In this document: positions 10,760 through 22,600 of the stretch, piece after piece
How positions within the stretch are numbered: the stretch's first letter is position 1
Layout: every line of letters begins with the position of its first letter
Source: Uloborus plumipes
Taxonomy: Eukaryota > Arthropoda > Arachnida > Araneae > Uloboridae
Assembly: GCA_038373865.1 (NCBI GenBank)
Contig: JAXGGA010003406.1
Span: 1 to 64,000, forward strand
Length of the DNA: 64,000 nucleotides
Direction: 5' to 3'
Made by a program: the position numbers and the translations under genes
The notes under the pieces: generated by a model
Seen by the model: the letters and a program-made list of their open reading frames with translations, nothing else
Told to the model about the DNA's origin: nothing
Database searches by the model: none

Positions 10760-13399
10760 TGACAACCAATTAACAAAAGGGACGTAAACACTTGTGACGT
10801 AAGCTATTGACAAAAGAAAAAGGCTTTTAAAATGTATTTAAGCTTTACTTTATTCTTCTTGCAAATTGAGGTTCTAATCGGCTATGCACACATGATGCTG
10901 CTTTTTGAGGGGAGGGTGCAAGTAAAATTATGACAGTTTGTGATAATTGGCAGGGGAGGATTACAAGAAGTATGACACTTTTATAGAATATAGTAATGAA
11001 AAATAGCGTGACATGTGACATGGGGGAGGGGGTATGACGAAGCGTGGTCACAATGAGAGAAAAGGAGGAGCGGGTCAAAAATATTGAAAAAAAAAGTGTG
11101 ACACCATTTTTGTTCAGCCCGTAAAGCAAATTGCTCTTTGATAAATCATGTAAAAAATACTCAAAAAGCAATTTTAAATTACCCAGTAAAGCTTAGCTGA
11201 TAAGTAGTGATTTCCACTTTCTATATAAACTGCATATTTTTGTTGCTTAAAAGCTTCATAATATTCTATATATGCTCTAACATGTTTCTAATAAGCACTT
11301 AAATGAATCTAAAAATATCTTCCCCTTAAAATCTTTTTCTGACTTTACAAACAGAAAATGGTGAGAATTATTAATTACTTCAAATTTTATGAAAGGTGTA
11401 ACATCTTCCCCTTAAAGTGAAATATGAGTGATAGAATTAAAACACACAGTTTATTTATCACAAAACAAATTTGTTGTGGGAAATTTATTTGGACAATTGT
11501 TAAGATAATTACATTTCAATGGAAGAATAAAGCTAATTATGCAAGAAACTTCTGCAAAAATGTGCAATTTTGCATAAAGAAAAGGAATTTATTTTGAGTA
11601 CGGAGCTTATATTCGTAAAAAAGTTTCAGTACTACATAACTTCTCTCAGAAACCGCCAATCCTATTCCCATCTATATTCATCTTCATCAAAAATTATTAT
11701 TTAAAATTTAATTTTCCTGAACTTATGAAGAACTCGCATATACAAAAAAGAATAAACACTATTCAATATTGTATATGCAATTTCAAAAGAAATAGTATTA
11801 TCAAAGAAGCAAAAAGCAATTAGGATCGGCTACTATTACATGTTTATTATAGTGAATTTTGTAGAAATTATTTTATGTAGTTGTAGATTGTTGTACATAT
11901 GTTTAATTGAATTTGCTTTCAGGGGCACCCTGATTTTAGGTCACCGATGTTTCTCTAACCTCCCAAAATTTACTTATTCAACAAATTTTGTCTGGCGAAT
12001 CGGCAAAATGAAACATCATTTTACAATGACAATTTCTGAATTTTAAAAAATTGTCAAATTCGGTGTTTTATTCGGAAATTTCAAAGTTTTCTTGTCTGCT
12101 TTGCTCCGCTATAGTTTAAAGATTTTGCAGTTACGAGCTTTTCAATAACTTCACAAAGATGATATGAAAGTAGGGACTTTATAATGATTATAGCTTTCAA
12201 AGAACAATTTGCACAGATGATTGAACTTTAATAAGAAGTCCCGCCTAAAACCAAACGAGCCTGCTACACTGTATACCAACATCGAGATTTAAGCTATATG
12301 ACATCGACAACATGGGATCTCGACCGACGTCAGCTATATTACGGCAATACAATAAACCGCAACTGCAGTGGACCAAAATTTAACCTCTATTACAAAAGGT
12401 ACAAGTAAGAATTTGTTCTTCATACACTTCATACACGAGGTACTATAATCACTTATCCATTCGTAAAAAATACTCAAAGCAATTTGTGTGTGAGAAACCT
12501 ACTACTCAACATATTATTTAATTAAACTCATTGTAGGTAGCTCTACTCCCGCTATTTTAGATAAATGCATTGGAAATCTAATAATTTGCACATCACAGCA
12601 TCTTCTTCATGCAGTGTAACATTCTAGTGTGTCTCATCTCACCTTCTTTGTGCAGCAATTTTAATATCAAGTAGTGTATAATAGCTAGACACAAATAGGT
12701 CAATATAAAAACAACCATAGAGTGACGGAGATGATGTACAAAATAATACCATATGGGGGGGGGGGGTATTTGTTTCAAACAAATTTTTCAGCGTGCATAA
12801 TTATGCACCCAGTTGATAAACTATTTTGAAGAACTAACTAAAATGGGGACATCACCCATGAAAAGAAGATTATTCGAGGCTTAAAGCTTATAATAGGGTT
12901 TAAAACATAGACGGTTGCTCAATGGCTTCATTAGTTTGGCGATCGCTGCCTTGTACGATTAAATTATTTTAAGAAAATACTTCATACAATTTGGTCAATT
13001 GGATTGAAATTCATCCTTACTATTGTAATAGATATAATGCATTCTTGACCATAAAATTTTGTCAAAAGAAAAATTGTAAACGAAAATAATGTATTAACGC
13101 TGTATCGTTTTTTTCTCACTCTTTGTAAGAGATGCTTCAAATGTAAAAGTCGAGGCTAAACTATCTCCAGGGACTACTCAACCGGTAAAACACATATGTG
13201 GTAGTCACGGGAGACCCTGGTGTGTAATGTAATGTAATGTAATGATAGGCCTGCAATTATTATTATGAATCTAAGAACTTTGCTCTTATTTTTCTTACAA
13301 TATTTGGTGGCTAATTACACAATTTTCGGTAGCAAGTAAAATAATTTGATTAAGATGAAGTGCTAATGCCCAGTGCAGTCCAGAACCAGGAACTGTCCA
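10760..13399. other. AT-rich noncoding stretch downstream of the host gene
   Basis: It lies downstream of the host gene's stop codon and should include its 3' UTR. I did not find a convincing minus-strand AATAAA within a few hundred bases. A perfect 16-bp palindrome GTGCATAATTATGCAC lies at 12793-12808, beside a G-run at 12756-12766. A (TGTAA)n run lies at 13220-13243. No coding exon is visible. Confidence 0.45.
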
Positions 13400-13674
13400 C
13401 TATAGCCCACCACCTGATGGGGCGGCTACGTCAGGAGCAGCAGATTCTACATGAATGAGGATACATTTCAAGAGCACTTTCTTGTGGATGCCGTTGCCTG
13501 CGTCTGCGATATCGATGCTGTTGATGGCCGCGTTGTCGCCGCAAGTGACCAGGGCGTTTTTGTTGTCTTCGCTGTTGGCCTCGTGCCGGTCTTCAATCCG
13601 GTCTGTCTCACGGATGAGGGCGCAGTGGATGATGACGGCCGGGACATTGCCCTCGGCTACGCAAATCTTGAACT
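13400..13674 (-). CDS. Host gene exon F: terminal coding exon
   Basis: It has acceptor ttcttgcag, phase 1, and encodes FKICVAEGNVPAVIIHCALI and then ALVTCGDNAAINSIDIADAG and LLKCILIHVE, ending SGGGL and a TAG stop at 13402-13400. Four cysteines are present. It is clearly richer in G and C than its surroundings, as expected of a conserved coding exon. Open frames on the opposite strand at 13451-13741 are antisense shadows. Confidence 0.85.
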
Positions 13675-16600
13675 CTGCAAGAAATACCGAAAGCGACAAT
13701 TAGCAAAATTTTGCCTTATTTATTTAACTGGTGATATGTAATAAGTAGAGCCTGATTATGGCACAGGGAAAATGAGCCTGGGACTGTGGCTCCATCTTCA
13801 AGAAAGCTCCTATTTTTTTTAAAAACTGATGCACAGAATTAAAGAATTATGTATTTTTAAGATAAAATAATAATTTATTAATTAAAACAAACTCTCTTGA
13901 TATTCAATTAGTATTTCTCTTACTTATAGTTCATTTTATGCAAGTAAAAGAAGATTTCTTTCTTGAGAATTAACTATAAAACTCTTAATCTAAAGTGAAT
14001 ATAAAAAAGCAGTATCAGTGTTACACGTAGAATTTACAGTGCAACTGCGTAAGTCTCTGCAGAACTGTACAATGATCCCCAAAAGGGGCTAACACCAACA
14101 CTGCAAAAAAATTAAAAATCATTTTTCGTTGACTTAAAAAGGTAGAACGAAGGGAGGGCCTCCAAAGTATTGTCGGCCTTGGGCCTTACTTTTATTTAGT
14201 CGTGCTCTGGTAGCAAGTTACCGCCCTTAAGCCAGGATTACGACAGAACTTCATGAAAAATATATACAGTTCGGTTATGACTTCAGAAACTATAGTTTTG
14301 TTATTGTTATGGACAGGACGGTAAATTACTCCTTATTACCTGAGCTTTATTTAGCTTCCTTTTCAAGTTGAGCCACCATTTCTTGCCAATACTGGCTTAT
14401 GGAATAAAATTAACATTGGTATCAGTTGGTAGATAATCTCAGCATCAATGACGGAACATCTCCCACCAGCTCTGTTATTGATTATTCAAGACTAATGAGT
14501 CCATCGAGGACAAATCTGCAGTCTTTGGATGTCATAACTGAATCGGGTTTTGCTGAAAATCCGTATTTTGCTCGCCATTGAGTGTCTCTATTCAACAATA
14601 GATCTCCGCAATACGCGCACCTTCTGCATTAAGAAACCGCAAATCAGATCAGACTTAACTTTAGATCAATTATCTCTTCTGCCAGCAGATTGAACGCCAT
14701 TATAGAGGTTGTAACTGTTTTGAACAACTCCCGCAGTTAATTTACTCCCTCTATGTCTCTGTTCAGTCGAGCTGCAGTCATTCTGGCGTCATTATTACAG
14801 CACTCATTCAAGTGTAATGACAGTGGTTCTCTTTTTATTTAGACAATTTACATAAAAAATGGACAAGGGCAATTCCATGCAAGTGTGGAAAAGCGCGGAA
14901 AAAATCAAACTACAGCAATGCGTCTGTTTTGCATATTTTTTGGTTTAAAAGTGTTAGAAGTTTATTATTTATGCTAATTTTTTGTCAAGAATGTAGTATT
15001 TTTAGTTTCAGCAGCACTTTGAAGTTAGAAATGGAATATTTAACTTTTGGCAAAGCAAATGGTCATTCTTTCAACGTTGGTAAGTTTCAATTTTTTTTCT
15101 TTAGCTAACTGTTTTAAAGGAAGAATATTGATTATTACACTTTAATTCAATATTGTGAATTGCTAAAACGAGTGTTTTCACTTAAATTAAGTGATTTATG
15201 TAAACTTCAAAACTGCACTGTTCTATGTAACGTAAGTTACCAAAAACATGTTAAAGTTCATGATGTGCATAAAGAAAGGGCAATGCAATGTTGACAATGC
15301 TATATTTTCTATCTTATAAATGTGTGTTAAGAAAATAGTTAAAGTTTTTTTTAAATATTGTCTATTTAATTTTATGTGCTACAATCAAAACGTGTGACGT
15401 AAGTTACCGACACATGCAGGTAACGTAAGTCACCTAAGTAGAACTTAAAAACTTGTGTTTATAAAGAAAGTAAATTGTGAAATAAACCGATGTGGTTAGT
15501 AGGAGTAATTTATTCAAGAATTCTTTTAAATTTGTACTGTATTTACTCAATTTAAATTATTCGTATTTTTTAAAATGTCTCTATTTGTTAATAAGATTAC
15601 AATACACCTCTATTATAAATTATATGTTTCTTTTTGGCTTTTGAGATATTAATTCTCTCTAAACAATATCACTGCATTCAGAATATTTAGGAGTAATGTA
15701 CGATAAATTATTCAATAATGACTTCTGTTATGTTTTAAAGTTATCAAATATGTTTTGGAAAAACAAATACAAAAACATTTTATCCCTTACAGGTGAAATA
15801 TATTTTATTCTGCATTAAAATGCCACTGAACTCTTCAGAAAAGATGCGCTGCAGAAGCAGTATGAAAACATTCAATTACAGATTTGTAAATAAAAGTCAC
15901 TCTTGATGGTATTGAAATATGTTAGAAAAAGCAAAATTTACCAAAAATACTTTCTGAAGATACGCACATTGACAATGACCATTTAAGAACTAGAAATTAA
16001 CAAACTGCAGGGTGTCGTTTAGTTAAGTATTTTAAGGAACAAGAAGAAAAAACAGAGATAAAAGCTGGTGAATGGCGTGTGGTGAAGTACGAAAATACAT
16101 TGTATCCTTGAGTTGTGACGATTGTTGAAGAAAACGAGTTTAAAATGTAAGTAATGGCTACTGTTGGAACCAATCAGAAATGGCCAGAAACGACAGATGA
16201 AATTTATTATAAGAAAGAAAACATGATTCGAAAAATTGAATTACCTGAACTTGTTAATAACAGCGGCCAGTATAGATTTAAGTCTTATGTTATGTAATAT
16301 TTTTGATTAGTCATTGAGTTTGGTATTAAATTTCAGTAAATTTAATTCATAATTGTTGCTTTTCAATATTTCGATCTAAACTAAGCTGTTATTTTTATTC
16401 ATTAATTTTTGTAATAAAGGTATGCTTGTAAGTAAATTTTGTAACGTAAGTTACTGTAACGTAAGTTACCCAGTTAACCCTTCACTGCACGGTGTGGCAG
16501 ATCTGGCATAAACCAAATAAACCCTCATATATTCCTATGGTTTTTAAATGCAGTTAAACTGAGCTTTGTGCCCCTTCTGGAACATTGCTATAACAGTTTA

Positions 16601-19600
16601 GTGTGATTTTTATGCACTAGTTAATTGCAATAGTCTAGGTATTACAGTTCTTGATTTTGAATGAAAGAGTGTCTGCATTTCCGTTAGAAGTATGCTTAGT
16701 CATTATTTCTTTTGTTCTAAAAATGTTTAAATACACTTAGTGGAAAATTTTTTTATACCACTTATGGCACAAAACTCATTGTAGAATATTTCACTTATCG
16801 GTATACAAAGCATATGCTATGTGCTTTGCGCCATATATAGAACAAACAATTAAAACATCATTTTTGGTGCACATTTTTAAGATTAATTTTTTTCTTCATT
16901 TTTCCGGAACTCAGGGCTATTTAAAAGGTAACAAATGATTATTTTCATGAAAATATAAAAAATCGTGCAGTGAAGGGTTAAAAATTCCCATAATTTTCAA
17001 TTTTTTAAATAAATTTTTAAATTTATGAAAATATATTCCTAAGCATTATAAGAAACTGATAAATTATACTTCAAACAAGAAAACAGCTGTAGTAGAGCAG
17101 AAATTAGCCTCAGAACCAATTTTCATATTCTGTCATTTCCTTTTCGTGTAACGCAAGTTACTGCCTTATCTTTGACTGCTAAATTTTATAAAATTAAAAG
17201 GCATCCAATATTTTTGCATTTTAATATTGTTTTCGACTGTCATTTTCATAGAATGCTTCATCCAAGGTTTGTATAACAAAATTTGTATGTACTGAGGTGC
17301 TAAATGCATAAGAGTTGGTCGAAATGTAACGTAAGTTACCGTGGAATTGCCCACAAGTAAAATGTTAATGAAGTATTATTACAAGCATGTTCAACTCCTC
17401 ATTTAATTCTGCAAATAATAGAGGAGTACAATATCGTAGAAAAGTTTTAATTGAAGATATCGTGTATTATATTTTCACACAATGTAGAAATTTGTCATAA
17501 ATAGTAAGGTGGGCTTACTATAAATCACTTCATTTTCATCATCGCACTTAGCGTTGATGGACACGCCGCCATCTAAAGAAAGAAATGGTTTCACATCTTC
17601 TTCATCGCTGAATACTTTTTCTTTCACATCAGTACAAACTGCTCCAAGAGCGTCGCCAAAAAACGGACTTCGTCTGAAATCGGAGAAATGCATTATGAAA
17701 AACGTCGATTATACTCGGAACCTTGAGTTTTAAGTGTAAAAAATTAATAAAGTGGACTTACGATCCTATTCCACCTAATAGATAGTTATCAGTCGGACAA
17801 GAGATTTCGGCCTCGGCTCCATAAGGTGGATCGGGACATTTATATCCTCCTTCTGTAGTTGTTGTGGTACCCACTAATGAAAAAAAGAAAATCATTGCAT
17901 GAAAGTTTTATAAAATGTATTTCTACTTTTCGCTTAAAGATGCTTTCTTGCGGATGTATTATTGCAATATTCTCAGTCAAGGATGGTTTTAAAATAAAAT
18001 AACATTTGATACACTTAGAGATGTAAAATTTCCGGAAATTTTGAAGCGATGGAAAAAAGTTTTTTTCCCGGAAAAATTGGAAAAAAAATGAAAAATTGAC
18101 TTTTTTACAATTAAAAAAGCGTGTTTTAATAGTTTTGTTTTTCCTGGACCATTTAAAAGGTTAATCATTAAAATATATGCAATCAACACATATTATTTTT
18201 CCTGTTGACAGAAATAGGCATAATTAGGTAGGTTTTAATAGGAAAAAAAATAGCCTTTATGTTTTATGACTCAAAGCTTTTTTTGGTCAAACCCCACAAA
18301 TGAATCATATCGTCATTTCACTGTTAATATTGGATAAAGTGTGTCTAATCCTTACAATTAAGTTTTTTATTTTAGACAGCCTTTAAAACTTAAAGTAATA
18401 AGTAGATACTTTCAAATATCAATAATAGTGTTTGAAAGAAAAATCAGAATGATTTTTCTCGCTTGCAATATAACCTCACTATCTAAAAATGAAAACTATT
18501 GAGTTCTGGTTTTTCCCCACCCAATCTAAATCCAAATAAAAATTAAATGACTTTTTTTTTTAACCTTTCTAATAGAAAACTATAAATTGCGTAATGGTTT
18601 CTAAACCTGAACAAAATTTAAACTGGAGTTTCAACTTACTGCACTGCCTTGCTAAGCACAATAGTCTGCCCTGCCTTGCTAAGCACAATAGTCTGCCCTG
18701 CCTTGCTAAGCACAATAGTCGTACCCCTACTTTTCAACAAAACCAGAGTAATTAACCAGAGGTTGCTCTCTGTTTCGTATGTGTTATTAATAAAATGTTT
18801 TGTAGTCATTTGTGATTGGAAACTTTTTTTTTAAAATCTGCTGAATAAAAAGTCATCACAACAAAATATATGGAGGCGCAGCTCTTTAAAATGCAATATC
18901 TCAGTTTGAGCTCAATTGCAGATTCTACTACGTGCTTAGCAAGCACGGCAATATACATTTAGTTCGCATAGTCAGCGGAAACCTAGTTCAATGGCTGAAG
19001 TTATGCTTATTAATTTCATGAAGAAGTAAAATTGTTTCTTCACTAAAAGGACGTTGGTTTTGTTAAAGAAGTTTCTGTGTAGAGTTGTGTTGAGAGAGTT
19101 TTAATAGTTGATAGCGTTGAATTTTGCTTGGAATTTGCAATAAAGGTAAGAGTGCTTACTTCAATATAGTTTTTTTTTATTATTTATTTTATATTTTGTG
19201 CTACTTTAAATGCACAGAACGTGAATAATTATTATCTTAGTACGATTTGAACTCTGAATTGTTAGACACATAAAAAATCTTTGAAAGATATGTAAACTAT
19301 TTATATGAAGTTGTTAAATTTTTTGTAAATATGCTGTCATAATGTTAGTAATATTGCATATTAATATAAACTTTGGAAAATATCTAAATACCAAATGGAA
19401 ATTAACAATTTTTAACAGAAAATTGATAAATCTATGACATAAAATGAAATATGTATGTGACAGTTTATTTTATATGTACACAAAGTAGAGGAAGTACATA
19501 AAGAAAATAAGTTAAAAAGTGAGGTAATGCATTTTGTATGAAAGAATTCATATTAATAAATGAAAATTTTTGTGCATAAGCACTTATTAATAATGAAATA

Positions 19601-22600
19601 ATTTTACCTTTCAGTGGCGATATGTAATTTTTCATAAGAAATAATTTAGGTACTTTTAATATCAAAAATACACATTTATTTTTATTATTAATCTAAAAAT
19701 GATTCTGTGCCTATTGATGAAAAAAGATGAAAAAAGATGAAAAAGTTGAAATTTCAAATTCAACTGAAAGTTAACTTTAAACAAAAAGAGTATGTTTAAA
19801 AATACTTTTAAATTGTGTTTAATTTACTGATTATGTAAATTTATAACAATAAAATATGTACTATTTTCAAAACTTTTTAGTAAAGTTTCTTTCTCAACGT
19901 TTTTAAAAGGTAATTATAGTATAATAGATTCAAAGTAATAAGAACTAGCAAGAATTGTATTTAAGATCTGCTTGCGACAAAATTGCCATAATCATTTTTT
20001 GTTTTCTAAAGAAACGCACGTTTGAAGGTTAAAACTCTTTAAATATCTATAATGGTTCTACTCAAGCAATAAATTTTTCCTGGGGCTGCATTTAACCCTT
20101 GAGAGCAAAAGTAAGTGTTGGTTGAAATTTCGAACAGTTGAAACGAATTTTAAACTGGTAATATGAGTATATAAATATGCGTATGCATTCAACAAGTGTG
20201 ATCAAATATCTACTTATATTAAAAACTGAGTATCTTTCTTTCTAACTATCTTTCTTTCTATCTTTCTTTCTAACTATCTATCTATGTCACGCTTCTTTCT
20301 CCTGAACGCCAATGAACTGAAAGTCGAACCAGGTACCGATAGATAGGTAATTTTTCAGGCTTCATTAGTTTCAATTTATATAATTATACGATTTTAATTA
20401 GCGAAGATATCAATTAATAAGTAGTCAAATTTAAAGCGATTAAGCCTAATAAATGATTAAATATGAAATCCATTGTTGCAAAACGTGGTTGCTATGAAAC
20501 AGTAATAACAATGATAATGAGAATTTTGAATGAAGGCTTAACTAAATCAAACACAAAACTCATAAGCGCGCCACTTAAGTATTTTTATCGCTAGCTACTT
20601 GTAATATTTTGAAACATTCATTTGTTGAAAAGCCATCTACATATATTAAAAACTGAGTATCTATGTCTGCTTTTTTCCTTTGAGCGAGCTGAACTTACTG
20701 AAACTTTCCTCACCATCTTGAAGGCGCTAAGCATCTCAATAATTCAAATGATTTTTTTATATAGGAAAAAAATAAAGGCGTGAAGGGCCTGTTAACGAGC
20801 CGCCTTGGCGGGGAATATTTTCTTGAAATTTTCCTCACTACTTTCAAGGCACGAAGTGCCCATGCAACGCCGGGCCACGTGCGTGGTATATCTTGAAATC
20901 GAATGAACATTAAATTATATCAAATAATATAACATCAGAAGGAGGTAAAAGTTAGAGAGGGGGACGTTATGCATCAACATGCCGCAGGAAGCTAATCTAG
21001 CTGCCCTGGCAGCTAATTTTTTGGATTAAAATTTGAACTTTAAGTTAAAGTTTTATTTTAACAATGTTCATATATTAAAATTTCTCAGCTCTAACAGTTC
21101 TCCTTGATCAAAAGGCAAATTGTAATATTGTCCAACTTGCATTACCAAAGCAAGAGGTTATTATGGTAAGAGAGAGGGGTGGAGGTGAAGAAGAAAATAG
21201 CGTATAAGAATGTTAAATTTCCAAATTTATCATTTTATGCTGAAAATTTTCGTTTCATTTTACTGAAAATTTGAAAAATTCAATTTTTCCGAAGTGGCAA
21301 TAAACCTCCTCGGAAAAAAACGAAAAAAAACCGTTTTTTACCCGAAAGTTTCCGGTTTTTTTCCGACCATTTTCATCTCTAGATACACTATACCAGGTGT
21401 GAGAATTAAGAAACAGAACTGATCTTGAAAACTAGCTGTATTGAAAACATATACAAATACCTTTCAGTCCTCTTTAACCAACTCCCCTTTCATATTAATT
21501 CATTGCTGCACGAAAGAGGCGTAAATGTTATCATTCTGTTGTATAATATAGTAGCAAGAGAATCCTCAGTGTCCAAAGGCGATAAATTCATTATATCGCT
21601 AAATTACCTTTATTCTGTACTCTAACCATCGTAAGACTTAAAGATTATTCAGAATTGCATTTGGAATGTGAAACCCCCACCAACGCGACAGGTCCTTAAC
21701 GGAAGGGGGGGGGGGGGAGGAGTCAAAGTGTAGTTCTATGGCTCAAATAAAATTTTTAGGGCGAAATTTTGGAAATTTAGGGCACCGAAACGCAGTTTTA
21801 GTCAACAATTGGACGTTTAGGGGGAGAGGGTATTCTTGACCCCATGATGCCCCATGCCCCATTCTGGATATCTGCCTGTTTGTGATACAAATTTTAGAAA
21901 CTCTTTCTGACTTGTAAGAGTCGTCTGCTTATTTTAGCAGGATTTATTTTCAGGAAAAATATTTTTCACTTTTAACAGTTTTGTGCATCGATAAAATTGC
22001 ATTGATTTTAATGTATGAAATTCTTTAGTCAAGTTCTAACAAGAACTTCTGTCAAGAAGTAAACGAGCCTACTTTCCCGTACATTGACATCGGTATTCTA
22101 GCATCTGATCATTATTCTCTTGATTATCTGAGACTGAAAATTATGTCAAACATACCTTTTTAGCACTTAAAGCTGATTTCTAAAAGCAAACTATACCCCT
22201 CTCATCAGATAAAATAGACACGTAAAAAGTAAATAAATGAATAAATAAAGTTTTGTCGCCCCTTTTAAAGAATGTAACTGTTACAGTTCTTCCGTAGAAA
22301 AAATCCTCAATCGTTTTCAAAAAATAAATAAATAAATAAATAAATAAATAAAAATACAAAGAGCATCAAAACACATTTTATCAAACAAAGAGGAAAAAAA
22401 AAAAAAAAAAAACTCGTCCGTTAATAAAATGTATCGAATTTCACTTTTAATCTGTTGCCAGTTGTTAAATATAAATATAGAATAAAATACCCTCATGAAT
22501 GAAAAAGTTTTGTTACAAAAAAAAATCGTCTGCCAAAAAAAAAAAAATAACAATAACAAATAAAACAAAACAAGTGAATAAATAAACAAAAATCGTCTGC

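Larger units (their letters stand above)
18016..21381. mobile_element. 3.4 kb hAT-type element with perfect 8-bp target duplication
   Basis: The ends TAGAGATGTAAAATTTCCGG and (gaccattttcatctcta) are inverted repeats starting TAGAGATG. GATACACT flanks both sides (18008-18015 and 21382-21389). Subterminal sequence is rich in ttttccggaaa-type words on both ends. I see no hAT transposase frame, so it is either non-autonomous or too decayed. Helitron-like segments have inserted at about 20.2-20.9 kb. It lies in intron C-D of the host gene. Confidence 0.88.

Noticed and set aside
13451..13741. Plus-strand open frames of 82-96 codons
   Set aside because: They lie antisense to terminal exon F of the host gene; the minus strand has splice signals and matching phase, the plus strand has neither.
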